The notes under the pieces are model-generated. The model worked only from the letters and a program-made list of their open reading frames with translations, was not told where the DNA came from and did no database searches. Shown here piece after piece: positions 13,090-24,342 of a stretch of DNA of 64,000 nucleotides (its first letter is position 1; each line of letters starts with the position of its first letter). The position numbers were made by a program, and so were the translations under genes. The DNA is from Rotaria macrura (taxonomy: Eukaryota; Rotifera; Eurotatoria; Philodinida; Philodinidae), in NCBI GenBank assembly GCA_900239685.1, contig OENT01000305.1, positions 1-64,000 on the forward strand, written 5' to 3'.

Positions 13090-13271
13090 CAGCCAATTGC
13101 AATATTTAAATACCTACGTGAAAACACACGATTTGTATACGGTTGGTATACGATAGATACACGACAAAAGTGTGGTGAGAATAGGGTCGTTTTCGATCAA
13201 TTACGGCAAAGAAACGACCGTTTACGGTGAAGTTACGATGATTTACAGCGATCCATAATTTTTCTCCTGGG
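13090..13271. mobile_element. Fragment of the TA-flanked, CGTA-rich MITE family
   Basis: The stretch holds repeated TTTACGGT/ATTACGGC units like those of the elements at 21894 and 38092, and ends in TCCTGGG followed by TA (13272-13273), matching the family terminus CGACCTGGG-TA apart from the inner bases. I could not find the left terminus, so the start is approximate. Confidence 0.4.
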
Positions 13272-13273
13272 TA

Positions 13274-15788
13274 GAAGAGATCTAATATGTACTATAAAAT
13301 TCGAAATATCGGTGTGTTTTCACAAACCTCGCCTGTAGTGATGATCAGTGTTTATGTGAATGATTCTCGAAAGTGCGAATAATATCCACATTAGATAAGT
13401 TGTACAGTGTGTGAAAAGAAGCCAATTGATAATAATCAATACAAAACTAACAAGAAAGAAAAACAAACGAAAATAAACACTAAGTTTGCATCTGGAAGGT
13501 GTCGCGCATGAAGCAAATTCACTCCGAATAAAAGATCTGCCCTTTTTTTCTCTATGCACGTTAAAGAAAGATAAACCTCCATCTTTTTTATATGTAGTTT
13601 GGTAGAAAGTGAGATATCCACATAGTCACTTTTAATATCTTTCGGTGATAAACTAAACCTTATTTCAACTGGAAAACAAATGCATAGATTTTAATCATAG
13701 TATCCATTCACTGAGTTCATCGATATATCAGTAGCTAAAAACTATAGACGTTTGCTTTTGGTACTTTGCTTCGAGTTTTCTAAATATAAATTTCTTGAAA
13801 AACACTCATCAGCTTTATCCTATTAGCTCTTCCTAATGCTTTTGACATTTAGTATGTCTTCAACAAACAACACTAACTTGTAAAAGAATCTTTTATTGCT
13901 TTTTTTATCGAACAATTTGTACTTGTTACATGACTTTGATTTACTTTTCTTTAGAAAAAAATGTTTCTTCATCCTCTTTTCTCTCTACTATTCACTAATG
14001 TTTTCACCCGACCAGATTTCGACCATTGCATTTTCCAGCATGAAAAAAAAGGACTGAAAAATTCCCATTGAATCTTAACAAAAAGAATGGCTGCGAAAAG
14101 GAAGAAAGAAAAAATTTCAAATATAATCAAAGTTATATCGAAAGTTAAAATCTCTGAGAACGAAATAATAGTTATGACTAGTTGTTACAAATTATTAAGT
14201 AAATGAAAAGTAGATATAAATTATAACGCGCATTCAAGGGAAATCGCACATCATAGATGATCATGATCGTTTTTTTTCTTTTTCATATCATACTTTTAGC
14301 AAACGCAAAGGATAATCCTTCTTGAAATTCATTTCGAGTAACATCAGCATTCTCTTAACGAATATATAACTTATCAATTCTTAATTGAATAGCTTTTTTT
14401 TTTGTTCTTGGTCGGGCTGTAAGACGTCCTCTCATTTGACCCTTAAGATAACATCATCATGATAAGTATTTACAGCTACTGCACGTTGTGAATCTATCGA
14501 CAGAAAAGTATTTTTTCGAAAACCGTGGTTTCATCGTGGAGCATTGAGGTGTCGATTCGATAACCCCTGTAAACCATGGTTCCGAGTGGTATTTTGCACA
14601 ACGTTCACAAAAGACCGCTGTATCTCCACTCCTAGCTGTGCTCATTATCGGTTTTATAGACTGCGGTATACTAAATCATTATCGCGATGACTTTTGATTT
14701 TATTAAAAAATAAATTCTATTAATTTGAAATACATCGATTCATTGTGATTTTAAGCTCATGAAGACACTTGATGATCACACTAGAGAATATTCTTATTCA
14801 TCTGCAAATTGACGTGGTGGAAACTTCACAAAATACCTGTTAAAAATACGGCAACTAGTACTTTTTTTCAATATGTTTTTGTTGAGGAGGTATTGAAGTG
14901 GAATCATTACATAGAGTATTACGTACTCGGTAGAGATCAACATGTCTGATTGTTAATGCAATGTTTCAAGTGAATTCATATGGTAGAATACTCATTTCTT
15001 TTTCAAAGTAAGCCACGAAAATTTAAAAATAAAGTTCATTACTGTTCTGTCAAACCACCGCCGTACAGCTAGAAGCACCGCAATATTCTGTGGTGGCATG
15101 GCAGTGTTCTACAGTCGGCTTAGTAACGCTTAAGAAACCACCCTGCATACGCAAGTGTGATGTAATGCGTAAGGACAATGAAGATGTCTGTCCCACCTTT
15201 TCTGCCAAAGTTTTCAATCATTACACAAATAACTAATCAGACTCAAAAATCGTGCTCTGTGAAAACGGAGCTCGAGAGAGTTCCCCCAACTGCCCCCAGA
15301 AGGGTACCATTCCTGGACCCTTCAAGTTATAGATTATGGTCGGTATATGACAGTCGTTTCCCTCAGACGGAAAAACGATGGTGAGAAGCGGCAGTCGAAA
15401 CCGCGGTATCGAGATACAGTTGCCCAGCCTCTGTTTTTTCGAAATTTGGTTTTTTGTATTCGTCCCTCGTCTTTTTCAATTTAAAGATCTTTTTTCTATA
15501 TTCATGATTTGTTCACTTTTCAAGAAACGATGACTGAATTTCTATTGAAAAGGGAAGTTATCATACATATTGCACATAAAGAATAATGAACATATTTAGT
15601 AGCATTATCCAATCGAAAGAGAAATATATGCATACATACATACATTTAGCCATTCTATTAGAGCGGCCTCTTTTGACTACTCTAACGAAATGGACATGCT
15701 ATTGTTTTCTCGAGGTATGTTTTTGACCGGTTGGCAATAATGAGAATAGAACGAATTTCGAAGCTCATTCTTCACATATTCGCAGTCA
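13274..15788. other. Intergenic, no convincing gene
   Basis: AT-rich DNA with polyT/polyA tracts. It contains one small cysteine-rich ORF (listed separately, 14457-14645) and a GC-richer stretch near 15040-15440, which looks like an old mobile-element remnant but shows no termini I can define. Confidence 0.35.
14457..14645 (-). CDS. Possible small cysteine-rich protein, 62 aa
   Basis: An ATG-initiated ORF contains C-x2-C-x3-H near residue 13 (FCERCAKYH) and C-x2-C near its end (CSSCK), spacing compatible with a zinc-binding ribbon, though this could be chance. It is somewhat GC-richer than its surroundings. I recognise no family, and no neighbouring exon extends it with confidence. It may be a fragment of a larger gene or a spurious ORF. 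Confidence 0.2.
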   Translation of the reverse strand: MSTARSGDTAVFCERCAKYHSEPWFTGVIESTPQCSTMKPRFSKKYFSVDRFTTCSSCKYLS

Positions 15789-16364
15789 ATGAAAGTTACA
15801 ATTGCTTCTCTCATTTTGCTCGCTTTTGAGCTCTCACTATGTCTGATTTCATCACGATGGCAATCAATTGAAGTCGATGATTCTGAAATATGTTTTAAAA
15901 ATCATTTTAAACGCTTCAATGCAAATTCAACAAAACATGAACGTATACATGTCGGTCCAGTGTACTCAACTCGTATTCTGAAAATAGGCAATACTCCCGA
16001 GCATGTTGCATCCAATCATGCCGTAACTGAAACTTCTTTATTCATTACTGGCATTGCTCTTATAATTATCTCCGCTGTTAATTTATTATTGATGGAAATT
16101 TGTTCAACTAAACCTGTTTTCAACCGTTTCCGCATTTGGTTTCATTTAGTCAATATACTTCTATTAACAATGAGTTTAATAATGTTAATCGTTGCCTTCT
16201 ATAAATTACAGCATAATCTAAAGCATCCGTTGAATGATATAGCTGCTTTAGGATTTATTATTGGCATTTTATTTGTAGTCATGTTAACTACTCATTCAGC
16301 AGTCATATTTTGTACCGATATTGTCGAAATACGAAATAAAAATGTAGAAAAAGTTGTGACATAG
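15789..16364 (+). CDS. Four-helix membrane protein of unknown function
   Basis: A single exon encodes 191 aa. Residues 1-22 are hydrophobic (signal anchor or first helix), followed by a polar extracellular-type segment of about 60 residues with a W, two C or N-glycosylation-type positions (NST), then helices at roughly 82-104, 114-140 and 150-176 and a short charged tail. This tetraspan layout with a large first loop resembles claudin/PMP22-like or tetraspanin-like proteins, but the W-GLW-C-C signature of claudins is not present, so I assign no family. AATAAA at 16413-16418, about 50 bases after the stop, supports expression. Start chosen at the first ATG. Confidence 0.6.
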   Translation: MKVTIASLILLAFELSLCLISSRWQSIEVDDSEICFKNHFKRFNANSTKHERIHVGPVYSTRILKIGNTPEHVASNHAVTETSLFITGIALIIISAVNLLLMEICSTKPVFNRFRIWFHLVNILLLTMSLIMLIVAFYKLQHNLKHPLNDIAALGFIIGILFVVMLTTHSAVIFCTDIVEIRNKNVEKVVT

Positions 16365-17883
16365 ATTAAATGTGTACATTTTTTGTTTCGTTCAATCGTG
16401 TAGATTTTTATAAATAAATATCACGAAATATGTATAGGAAACAATTTTCCAAAACTTTTACTAGATATTTACTGTAGAATAATCTAGAAAAAAGTGTCGG
16501 GTATTGTATATCAGAATATAACCTTCTATGATAAGAGTTTAGGTATGAATGATTGAGAAGTTCATCAGCATAGATCGACTCGATGAAAATATTTACTTCG
16601 CATGGAACATTAATGAAGTATTATATACATCCAATCAGTTCTCATGTGCACAAACCTAGTATCTGAATATAGATGAATTGCCGTATATCTTGTCAATGAA
16701 GATCTTATGATTTCTCAACACGATAAAATCAAAACATGTTTGTTTTTTAAAACCGATTATACTATATTGAATAGTAATTAACGATTTATTTTGGTTGGTA
16801 TTATTATATTATCTAACGTTTGAAACGATTAGTTACTATTATTCTTTTCTTGACACATGAAATATGTCCTAGGAATTTAAATGATAGTTATTTTGTTGTT
16901 TTTATCATATTATCATTCTTATCATCAGTGTCAACAGTGATTGATGTATCCGTAACTTATTACAATATCATCGATATCAGCATTTATTCGAACATTGCAA
17001 TATTATTAGTGTATCATATTTGTATTATTTGTCCAATTAATCATGTGTATTTCAAGGCTTAGCTAGTAGTCTGCGTTGGAAGAAAAACTAACAAATTTTG
17101 ATTAATGCATTGGTCCTCTCTCAGTATTTACGCTTCTGTGCATTTGAAAATAGAGAATGCTTTATTTTTTACGCATGATATACTCTTTTCACAGTAGTCA
17201 ATAGAACCTAGAGAAATTAATTGGTATGAAAAATTTTCTCGTTAATAAAAAATAATTGTAAGGTTTGTATTGCTATAGATGAACGATGCTATTGAGCTTG
17301 ATGTGATACCAAGAATTCTCAGTCTATTAAATCATGTAGAATCGTGAAAAAATGAGTGATTCGAATGACATTTCCCTACACTCACGATTTATTAATAATC
17401 ACGTTGGCTACCGGTGCAACTACTTTTTCGCAACGCCTCATACGCTGTTCACAACGTGTTCGTCTGCTTGTTTGCTGCACGTTTACATAAAAGTGACACT
17501 TTTTCCGAACGCGTTTTTCTTTCGTTCATCTCGATCTGCAAGGCTATTCGACTTACTGTCCATCATAAAATTCATAAAAACGATGAAGTTATGTTATATT
17601 TATTTCTCGTAGTATTCTTTTTTATGACTGTTAAAGTTAAATGAAGTTTTGAGAGAGATGCATAATGTTTATTTTATCATGTAAACTGCTTATATGGTCA
17701 CAGATATGTCATAAGTTATCGGCAATAACATGAAGTACACACTTTAGTTTGTATAATTTATTCTGATCCTTGAATTTTAAAATTTTAGTTTTAGTGAGCA
17801 AAGAAAACTGAATGAATCTAAATTATGGTAATTGTTGTCTATTTTTCATCATATTTTAGAGTAATAAAAGTAAACTAGATTCA
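16365..17883. other. Intergenic between membrane protein and glycosyltransferase genes
   Basis: Several short hydrophobic ORFs occur (for example 16820-17062, which lacks an ATG start, and overlapping ones at 17352-17644). None carries a motif or splices into anything recognisable, so I treat them as noise in AT-rich DNA. Confidence 0.35.
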
Positions 17884-18888
17884 ATGATGTTAAAATATGA
17901 AAACAAATATACTAGTGAAACAACATGGTTCACATATTTTATACATAACTACGTTCGATACATTAAACGCACCATATGTTTAATGTTGGTAATGTTGATT
18001 TTATTTCATATTGTACAAGTAGCATCATTTTTAGTAAGAGATTTTACGAAAGATGAAAAAAAAAGTAGCATGATAGAACTTGATATGCACTCATGGCGTA
18101 ATCTTATGAATGATCAATCTCGTAGACCGATTCCTAGATACATTCATCAAATTTGGATTTCATCGGACGATAATAAAGAAATATGTGATAGACTTCAAAC
18201 AGCAGCTAATTCGTGTATTGAATTACATTCAAATTATAATTATACACTATGGACTCACAAGAAAATTTTAATTTGGTTAAAAATTCACTATCCACGGTTT
18301 TTATCAACTTATCTAAAATATCGATATGGTACACAACGAATCGAAGCTATGAAGTATCTATTATTATTTCATTATGGTGGAATCTATATTGATCTTGATA
18401 TAAAATGTAAGGTTCCCGATTTGATATCGACTATGTTACCATTCGATAAAAGAGATAATGAACCTGATATTATACTTCATTTGGGCACCGACGGAATCTC
18501 AGTAAATACAGATATAATGGCAGCAAAACCATTTCATCCATTTTTTAAACTAGCTGTCAGTGAACTTGAAAAAGCTAATCAACTGTTCTACTTATACCAT
18601 TTAACTGTAATATGTAGCAGTCCGACTTTTCTCTACGAAATCTACCAAGAATTTCCAGTAAAAGATGCTTTTTATTATGTCTCAAATAGTGTATTGCATG
18701 GAAAATTAATTGAATGTGTCGCTGTCGGAACATGGCACGGTCGATATCGTCTATCTGTAAAAGACTTCATACAAAATAAAATTCTATCAATGTTTCTTCT
18801 ATGTCTTATATTTTTCATTATTCTTTTTCTTTGTAAATTTTCAAGACAAACAGTGTCTATGGAATTTGCTTGTTCGATTTCATTGTGA
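17884..18888 (+). CDS. DXD-type glycosyltransferase (Gly_transf_sug family), membrane bound
   Basis: An intronless 334-aa protein. Residues 31-50 form an N-terminal signal anchor typical of a type II Golgi enzyme. The catalytic part opens with IPRYIHQIWIS (83-93), the usual first strand of the Gly_transf_sug/OCH1-SUR1 group, followed by a conserved RIEAMKYLLLFHYGGIYID block and the metal- and nucleotide-sugar-binding D170-L-D172. VGTWHGR (281-287) near the end is also characteristic. A second hydrophobic helix at 300-317 lies close to the C-terminus, as in yeast SUR1/CSH1-type mannosyltransferases that act on inositol phosphoceramide. The donor and acceptor cannot be told from sequence. Lack of introns and fungal/bacterial-like architecture make horizontal origin plausible but unproven. 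Confidence 0.85.
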   Translation: MMLKYENKYTSETTWFTYFIHNYVRYIKRTICLMLVMLILFHIVQVASFLVRDFTKDEKKSSMIELDMHSWRNLMNDQSRRPIPRYIHQIWISSDDNKEICDRLQTAANSCIELHSNYNYTLWTHKKILIWLKIHYPRFLSTYLKYRYGTQRIEAMKYLLLFHYGGIYIDLDIKCKVPDLISTMLPFDKRDNEPDIILHLGTDGISVNTDIMAAKPFHPFFKLAVSELEKANQLFYLYHLTVICSSPTFLYEIYQEFPVKDAFYYVSNSVLHGKLIECVAVGTWHGRYRLSVKDFIQNKILSMFLLCLIFFIILFLCKFSRQTVSMEFACSISL

Positions 18889-21800
18889 TATTTATTAAAA
18901 TTTATCTGATGGTTTTTTCTTTTTAATATATGCTTATTAAAGTTTGAATCCTAATTAAGAAACACGTATGGGATATACTTAATATAAAACATTTTAACGA
19001 CTAGAGTAATCAGCATTCATTCCATTCTGATTTCAGTCGAAGATTCTAATTTAGCAATGATCGTATCCATCGATTGCTTCAAACCTTGAGAAGTATTTGA
19101 CAAGAACAAAACAATCAAGAAGCAGTACATGGACCATGATATAATAGCATTCTATTGTGGATCCCATTGCGATACTTTGCTTGGCTTTACTCTTTAAGCT
19201 AAACTTATAACTATATTATAGGATATGGCTGAGAATGAAAAACGATTATTTTAGTTGTTTCATCAATAGAAAGAAGAAAGAATTTCGGGCCGAAATTGAC
19301 ATATCATTTAGAACACGCGTAGGAAGAAAAATAATTTAAAGCTTCTTCATGTAAGATTCTAATTAAAGCAAAAATTTTAAGTTAGATGAATATTTAATGG
19401 TAGTATTTTATCTCATGCATTGAGGAAAGTATATTTCTTATACATCGAAAATGACTTCATACTTTCGTTATTCATTATAGAAACAGAAAAAAAACACATC
19501 GATCGTAATCTAGAACCTCTAATTACATAGCACAAAAAGACTAAATGTACAGAATAGATAGTTTCAAGTAGGTAGATTTCGAATCTAGGTTTTTTGTGTC
19601 TAATAAATTTCTTTTAACACAGCAGGAAAAATGTCAGTAATTATTTTATCCTCAGATTTTCGAAACGAACAGTTTGTATTCCATATGATGAGTAGGGTCT
19701 TTTCAGAGAGCTGTTCTTTGAAAAACTGCGAAATCTCCAAAATATTTTTCGTTTTCCAAACTATATAGTTTCTAAGCTTTATATGAAACAAGCGCAATCA
19801 TGAAAGAAAGAAATCATTATTTGAGAGTAAAAATCTGTGTTGGTATAGCCAATATTAGATAATTATCTTGATTGCTTCCTTCGTATTTACCAATAATGTA
19901 CAAGAATTTGACTAGAGTTGTCTAGTGATAGGCTTACGTCTACCAATGGAAGTCGAAAAAGATCTTAATCGCAATAATAATTTTTAGAGAAATTTATATT
20001 GTAAAAAACTTCTCTATGTGAACCCAAAATGAATTGTATTTAATCAAGTCTTAGACTAGTGATTTTCTCTTTAGACAATGAGATCATGGCGTCTGTTCTA
20101 ATCTATGTCAAACTCCACTATCATTTTTCTTTGAAACAGATATTGTTTTATCATGTGTGAGCTCAAAATATCTGAACGATTATAGTCAACTTCGCATCAT
20201 AGAAAAATATAGATCATTTATCAATGGTTTACTCTGAACTTTTCAATTCAGATTTCATCCGAAGATGTTTCAAATTAATATTTTGAAAAGAATCTACGTT
20301 CTCAAATAGTCCATTAACAGAGTATAAATTTCTCTGTCGAAGGATTTGAAAATAGAAGATAAACTAGTGTGTAGAAATACTGTGACGTAACTTCTAGAAC
20401 TGGGAAATTGAAAAAGTTCTCTAGGAATCAGAGATGTTTTGTGTGAATGATCTTTCTGATAGATACTTTTATGACACTGAAAAATCAATTTAAAATGCTA
20501 TTCTTATCAATTGCAGATGACACTAATTCATCTAGCTGTTATTGAAGTTCACAATTTTCTATGCAAGAGTAACTTTCAAAGCTTGTAGTGCATAGTTTGA
20601 ATCAAAATGGATTTCTTATTAACGGTGGTAAACTCTTATATTGATTCTTCTTTTTTCCTTCCCATATACTTCTATGTGATTCAAAATGAACCCTGGTGAA
20701 TAATTTAGCTAGTTGTTGTCCAACATCAAACTCATGTATATATAATGCAAACAGTTGGTTCTTATTTCTATTGACAACATACTCGACACTCATTTGTCCA
20801 ACTGTCACATTGCACAGGAGAACACTGATGCTAATTATTCGCGCAAGTCTCTAATATATTGTTGGTTCCATAAATCTTGCTATATAATTACACAGTTCAC
20901 TTGGTATATTTGACTTTATTGTTTGCCTATTTAAAATCATACTTGTGGTTTAATGAATATGAGACTAGTCGCCTGCAGCAATGTAAAGTCAGAGTAAGGT
21001 GATTGTCGCTTTAGAGCAACTCTTACGCTTCGTTGATAAATAAATGATACGATGGATGTTGAAAACAATTCTGATTAAATGACCCAGAATCTTTGTTCTT
21101 AGAAATCAAAATCATCGTTTTTTTTTAAGCATGATTAAAAACATGGTCACTCTGCATATTTTCACCTCAAAATCTATATATTTTGTTTTGTACGCATAAA
21201 TTATTTTCGAATACTTACCTGTTTACAATACAAGAATAATTGCAAATATATGCATAATTTTTCATCTTCATGTTAAGCAGATGCTTATCAACATCAATAA
21301 CATATACAAGCTGTCGTCCTGAATTTAACTTTATCGATTTGATAGGTACGGAGAAAAAATGGGTAACGTTTTCAATATATCCATTAGTATACGTTCTGGT
21401 TGAATACTACATCGTTATTACTATTTATTTATTTTTATTCATATCGATCGGAATCATTCAATAGTTTATCAGGTTCAGCGCCGAAAAGAGACTCCATAAG
21501 TATACATCGAAAAGAATTGAAAGGTATTATTTAAACATATACGTGAGTCTACTTCTATTTTCTTCTTCAATTCTGAAGTCATGGAGTCACTCGTATATTG
21601 CGTTGTAAAACATAGTATTACTCATGTTTTTAAAATATGAAAACAAAACCTCTTATATATTCTTTATTGAAAATTGAATATTTTTTCAGAAGTTGAACAT
21701 GATAATGAAAGCTCAAGTATAGTATGCATAAAAGAAAGATGTTAACCTGTTTCATGATTTGTCAATATTGAAGAAATCTTCGGTAATAAGAACAATAACT

Positions 21801-21893
21801 TAATGCTTTTTGATCTTATCAAATGTGCAATATAAAGCTGCTTGTCTGAGTATGTTCAATTTTAAAAGAACATGGACGCTTTCGTAACTGCTA
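18889..21893. other. Intergenic, 3 kb, nothing recognised
   Basis: AT-rich sequence with only short ORFs. A 68-codon minus-strand ORF at 20602-20808 has a fairly ordinary amino-acid composition but no motif I know, and no flanking exon. Confidence 0.35.
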
Positions 21894-22345
21894 CCCAAGT
21901 CGAGCATTATGAATGTCGTGCACATGCCCACCCAAATTACGATTGTATGTCGTCGTAAACGAGCGTAATCCAACTGTAAACGATCGTATACGGCTAGAAT
22001 ACAACCAAAACATGGCGGTCGTATTTTCAACGTATTCTTGTTGTATACTGTCGTATAAGACGTCCCAGGTCGAGCTATATGGCCCCTTTTACGGCCACTT
22101 GACGGGATGCCGTTGTACCGCATGACTGTAATGAAACTACGGGTCATATTCAGCACAATAATACAACCCCCTATAAGTGGTTGTATTGCCACAGTATACG
22201 AGCGTATACGGACCGTGATTTCATTATAATCAAGCCATACAACTGCGTCCCCTCATATGGCAATATGCGGAACCGTATCGTTCGAGTTGGGGACGTACGG
22301 CCGAGATTCGGGCAGTCGCATACGACGACGTATTTTCGACCTGGG
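21894..22345. mobile_element. TA-flanked MITE (CCCAGGTCG family), 452 bp
   Basis: Begins CCCAAGTCG and ends CGACCTGGG, flanked on both sides by the dinucleotide TA (21892-21893 and 22346-22347), the target duplication of Tc1/mariner-type elements. The interior is packed with short CGTATACG, CGTAAACGA and TACGGCC-like units in both orientations and is far richer in CpG than its surroundings. No ORF of transposase size. It sits 173 bp before the start codon of the glutathionylspermidine-type gene, so it may overlap that promoter. Same family as 38092-39090 and 36502-37805. Confidence 0.7.
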
Positions 22346-22518
22346 TATATTAAAAATAAAATCATAGAAATTTGTATTTTATTTCTTAAAAATAATGCAT
22401 TTTTGGGATATTCGTACCATTACTCGATCAGCATCACAGAGATAATCTTTAAAAGTTGACTAGAAAAATCGACTGTGTGGTAAATTTTTCAAAATTTCTC
22501 TTTTATTTAGTGCAAGTT

Positions 22519-24342
22519 ATGACAGACGAAAAACAAGCAATTGCACTATTTAATCAAATTCAAGGAATAGCTTCTGAAAATGTACCAGCCTACTCAAACG
22601 AATACGATGATTTTATTTCCTTTGAAGAATTTTATGTTTATGAAGTATATACCGGTTTCAAATGGCAATGTGTTGAATTCGCTCGTCGATGGTTACTACT
22701 AAGAAAAAGTTGCACCTTTAAAAGTATTGGATACGCGGCTCATATGTGGAAAGACTTGATCTATGTAGAACATGTTACTGATGGTCGAAAATTTTCTTTA
22801 AAAACTCATCCGAATGGATCTGTGCATAAACCCGAGTGTGATACTATTCTTGTATATCCTTGCAATGTTGCATTACCATACGGGCACGTTGCTGTTATAA
22901 CTGAAGTTGAAGACAATTTTATTCGCGTATGCGAACAAAATTATCAATTTCGTTATTGGCAAAGTAACTACTCCCGTGAAATTCCAATGATATATCTCGA
23001 CGGACTTTACTATATTAAAGATTATTTTGATGTATATGGATGGATGGAAATTGTCTGTGAAAATGAATTAAAACCATTGAATGAATTAGATAGCAACTTA
23101 ATCCTGGACGAATATAAACAATCGAAACCAACAGGAAAATTAGAACGTTGTTTTACATCGAATAAAATTTTCAGTAATGAGAGTACGGTATTTCATATTA
23201 ATGGACGAAACGAAAAATTGTTTATGCAATCTGCTGACAGTAATATCTGTTATTACGAGGCAAATGAAGAGTTTTTTGTTAACATTAGTAGTATCTCAAA
23301 TGAATGGTATCGATTATTTATGCGCACAATAGACCTCATGTTTCATAATGATAAAATTTTAGCACTTTTTGAATTACCCAATCGATTCTGGAATCGAATT
23401 CGTAGATCATGGATAGATGAACGTAACTTTGATCTAGTAGATAATATGATCTTCAAATTTGATGGACAAAATATCAAGTTATGCAAATATCGACTTGATC
23501 GACCATTAACAATTCTTCAATTGGCTCTTGAAGATGAAAAACAAGCTCGATGTTTGAAACTTAATTATGATTTTACGTCGACTTTTCAATTACGTCATCT
23601 TCTAGTAAGACAATGGAAGAGATTAAATATAAAAACGACTGTTCATATATTGATCGACAATGATCAAGAGGAAATGGCAAGTTATTTATGCATACAACAG
23701 ATAATAACGGATGCAGGTATCAATTCAAAACTATGCTTATTACCGAATGATCTCTATTGGAAAGAATCGATGATTGTCGACAAAGATGACGATATTGTGG
23801 CGGTAGTTTGGAAATCATGGAATTGGGGAAAAATTTTTCAAGACTTGAGAGATCAATATTACCAGAATGACAAAGAAAATGAATATACACCAACATACGA
23901 TCAGCATCCATCTATAACCGATATTTTATTACATGAGCATATCAGAATAATCGAACCTTTGTGGAAATCAATTAAAAATCATAAAGCTTTTTTATCGGCT
24001 CTATATATCATGTTGCCAATGGATTGTTATACATTACAGAATGGCTGGACTTCAACAAAAGCTTCGAAACACAGTTCTCTTCTCAATCTCTCAATGGATG
24101 AACTGAATAGTATAATCTTGGGTTCATATGATGACAAGACATCTTCTATCAAGAACGATAGTTCGGAAATACACTTTAATAATTATCATCATACTTCACA
24201 AGAAACACTGCACGAAAAGAGTTCTGATGAAATTATTGTTTGTTGGATGATTTATGGATTATGTTCGGGTTTTACAATACTTGAACATCAAAATGATCTT
24301 CTTCTTGAGAAGAATTCTAAGACACACTGTTGCATAATTTGA
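22519..24342 (+). CDS. gss: Glutathionylspermidine amidase/synthetase-like protein with degenerate synthetase domain
   Basis: An intronless 607-aa protein from the ATG at 22519; the open frame continues upstream, but MTDEKQ is the first ATG-encoded methionine. Residues about 25-175 form the CHAP amidase domain, which hydrolyses the glutathione-spermidine amide: the nucleophile C51 in FKWQCVEFARRW, H123 in YGHVAVITEV and E139 in CEQNYQ are all present. Residues about 200-600 follow the ATP-grasp synthetase in order (VHILIDNDQEE 375-385, VVWKSWNWGKIF 429-440, HPSITDILLHEHIRIIEPLW 463-482). However, the metal-binding EYNAD-type motif reads KYRLDRP (323-329), and the glycine-rich KPIxGRxG nucleotide loop expected after about residue 510 is absent, replaced by a low-complexity polar linker. 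The synthetase half is therefore probably inactive. The C-terminus is CCII, a CaaX-like end. AATAAA at 24385. Family members are typical of bacteria and kinetoplastids and rare in animals. Confidence 0.85.
   Translation: MTDEKQAIALFNQIQGIASENVPAYSNEYDDFISFEEFYVYEVYTGFKWQCVEFARRWLLLRKSCTFKSIGYAAHMWKDLIYVEHVTDGRKFSLKTHPNGSVHKPECDTILVYPCNVALPYGHVAVITEVEDNFIRVCEQNYQFRYWQSNYSREIPMIYLDGLYYIKDYFDVYGWMEIVCENELKPLNELDSNLILDEYKQSKPTGKLERCFTSNKIFSNESTVFHINGRNEKLFMQSADSNICYYEANEEFFVNISSISNEWYRLFMRTIDLMFHNDKILALFELPNRFWNRIRRSWIDERNFDLVDNMIFKFDGQNIKLCKYRLDRPLTILQLALEDEKQARCLKLNYDFTSTFQLRHLLVRQWKRLNIKTTVHILIDNDQEEMASYLCIQQIITDAGINSKLCLLPNDLYWKESMIVDKDDDIVAVVWKSWNWGKIFQDLRDQYYQNDKENEYTPTYDQHPSITDILLHEHIRIIEPLWKSIKNHKAFLSALYIMLPMDCYTLQNGWTSTKASKHSSLLNLSMDELNSIILGSYDDKTSSIKNDSSEIHFNNYHHTSQETLHEKSSDEIIVCWMIYGLCSGFTILEHQNDLLLEKNSKTHCCII

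Noticed and set aside
16820..17062. 80-codon hydrophobic ORF that might be a receptor fragment
   Set aside because: No ATG start, no receptor motif; hydrophobic ORFs are expected by chance in AT-rich DNA.
21800..22192. 130-codon minus-strand ORF
   Set aside because: Spans the left terminus of the TA-flanked element at 21894; composition follows the repeat.
22480..22510. Possible 5' UTR intron before the glutathionylspermidine-type gene
   Set aside because: GT and AG are present, but the intron would be only 31 bp, shorter than any other here.
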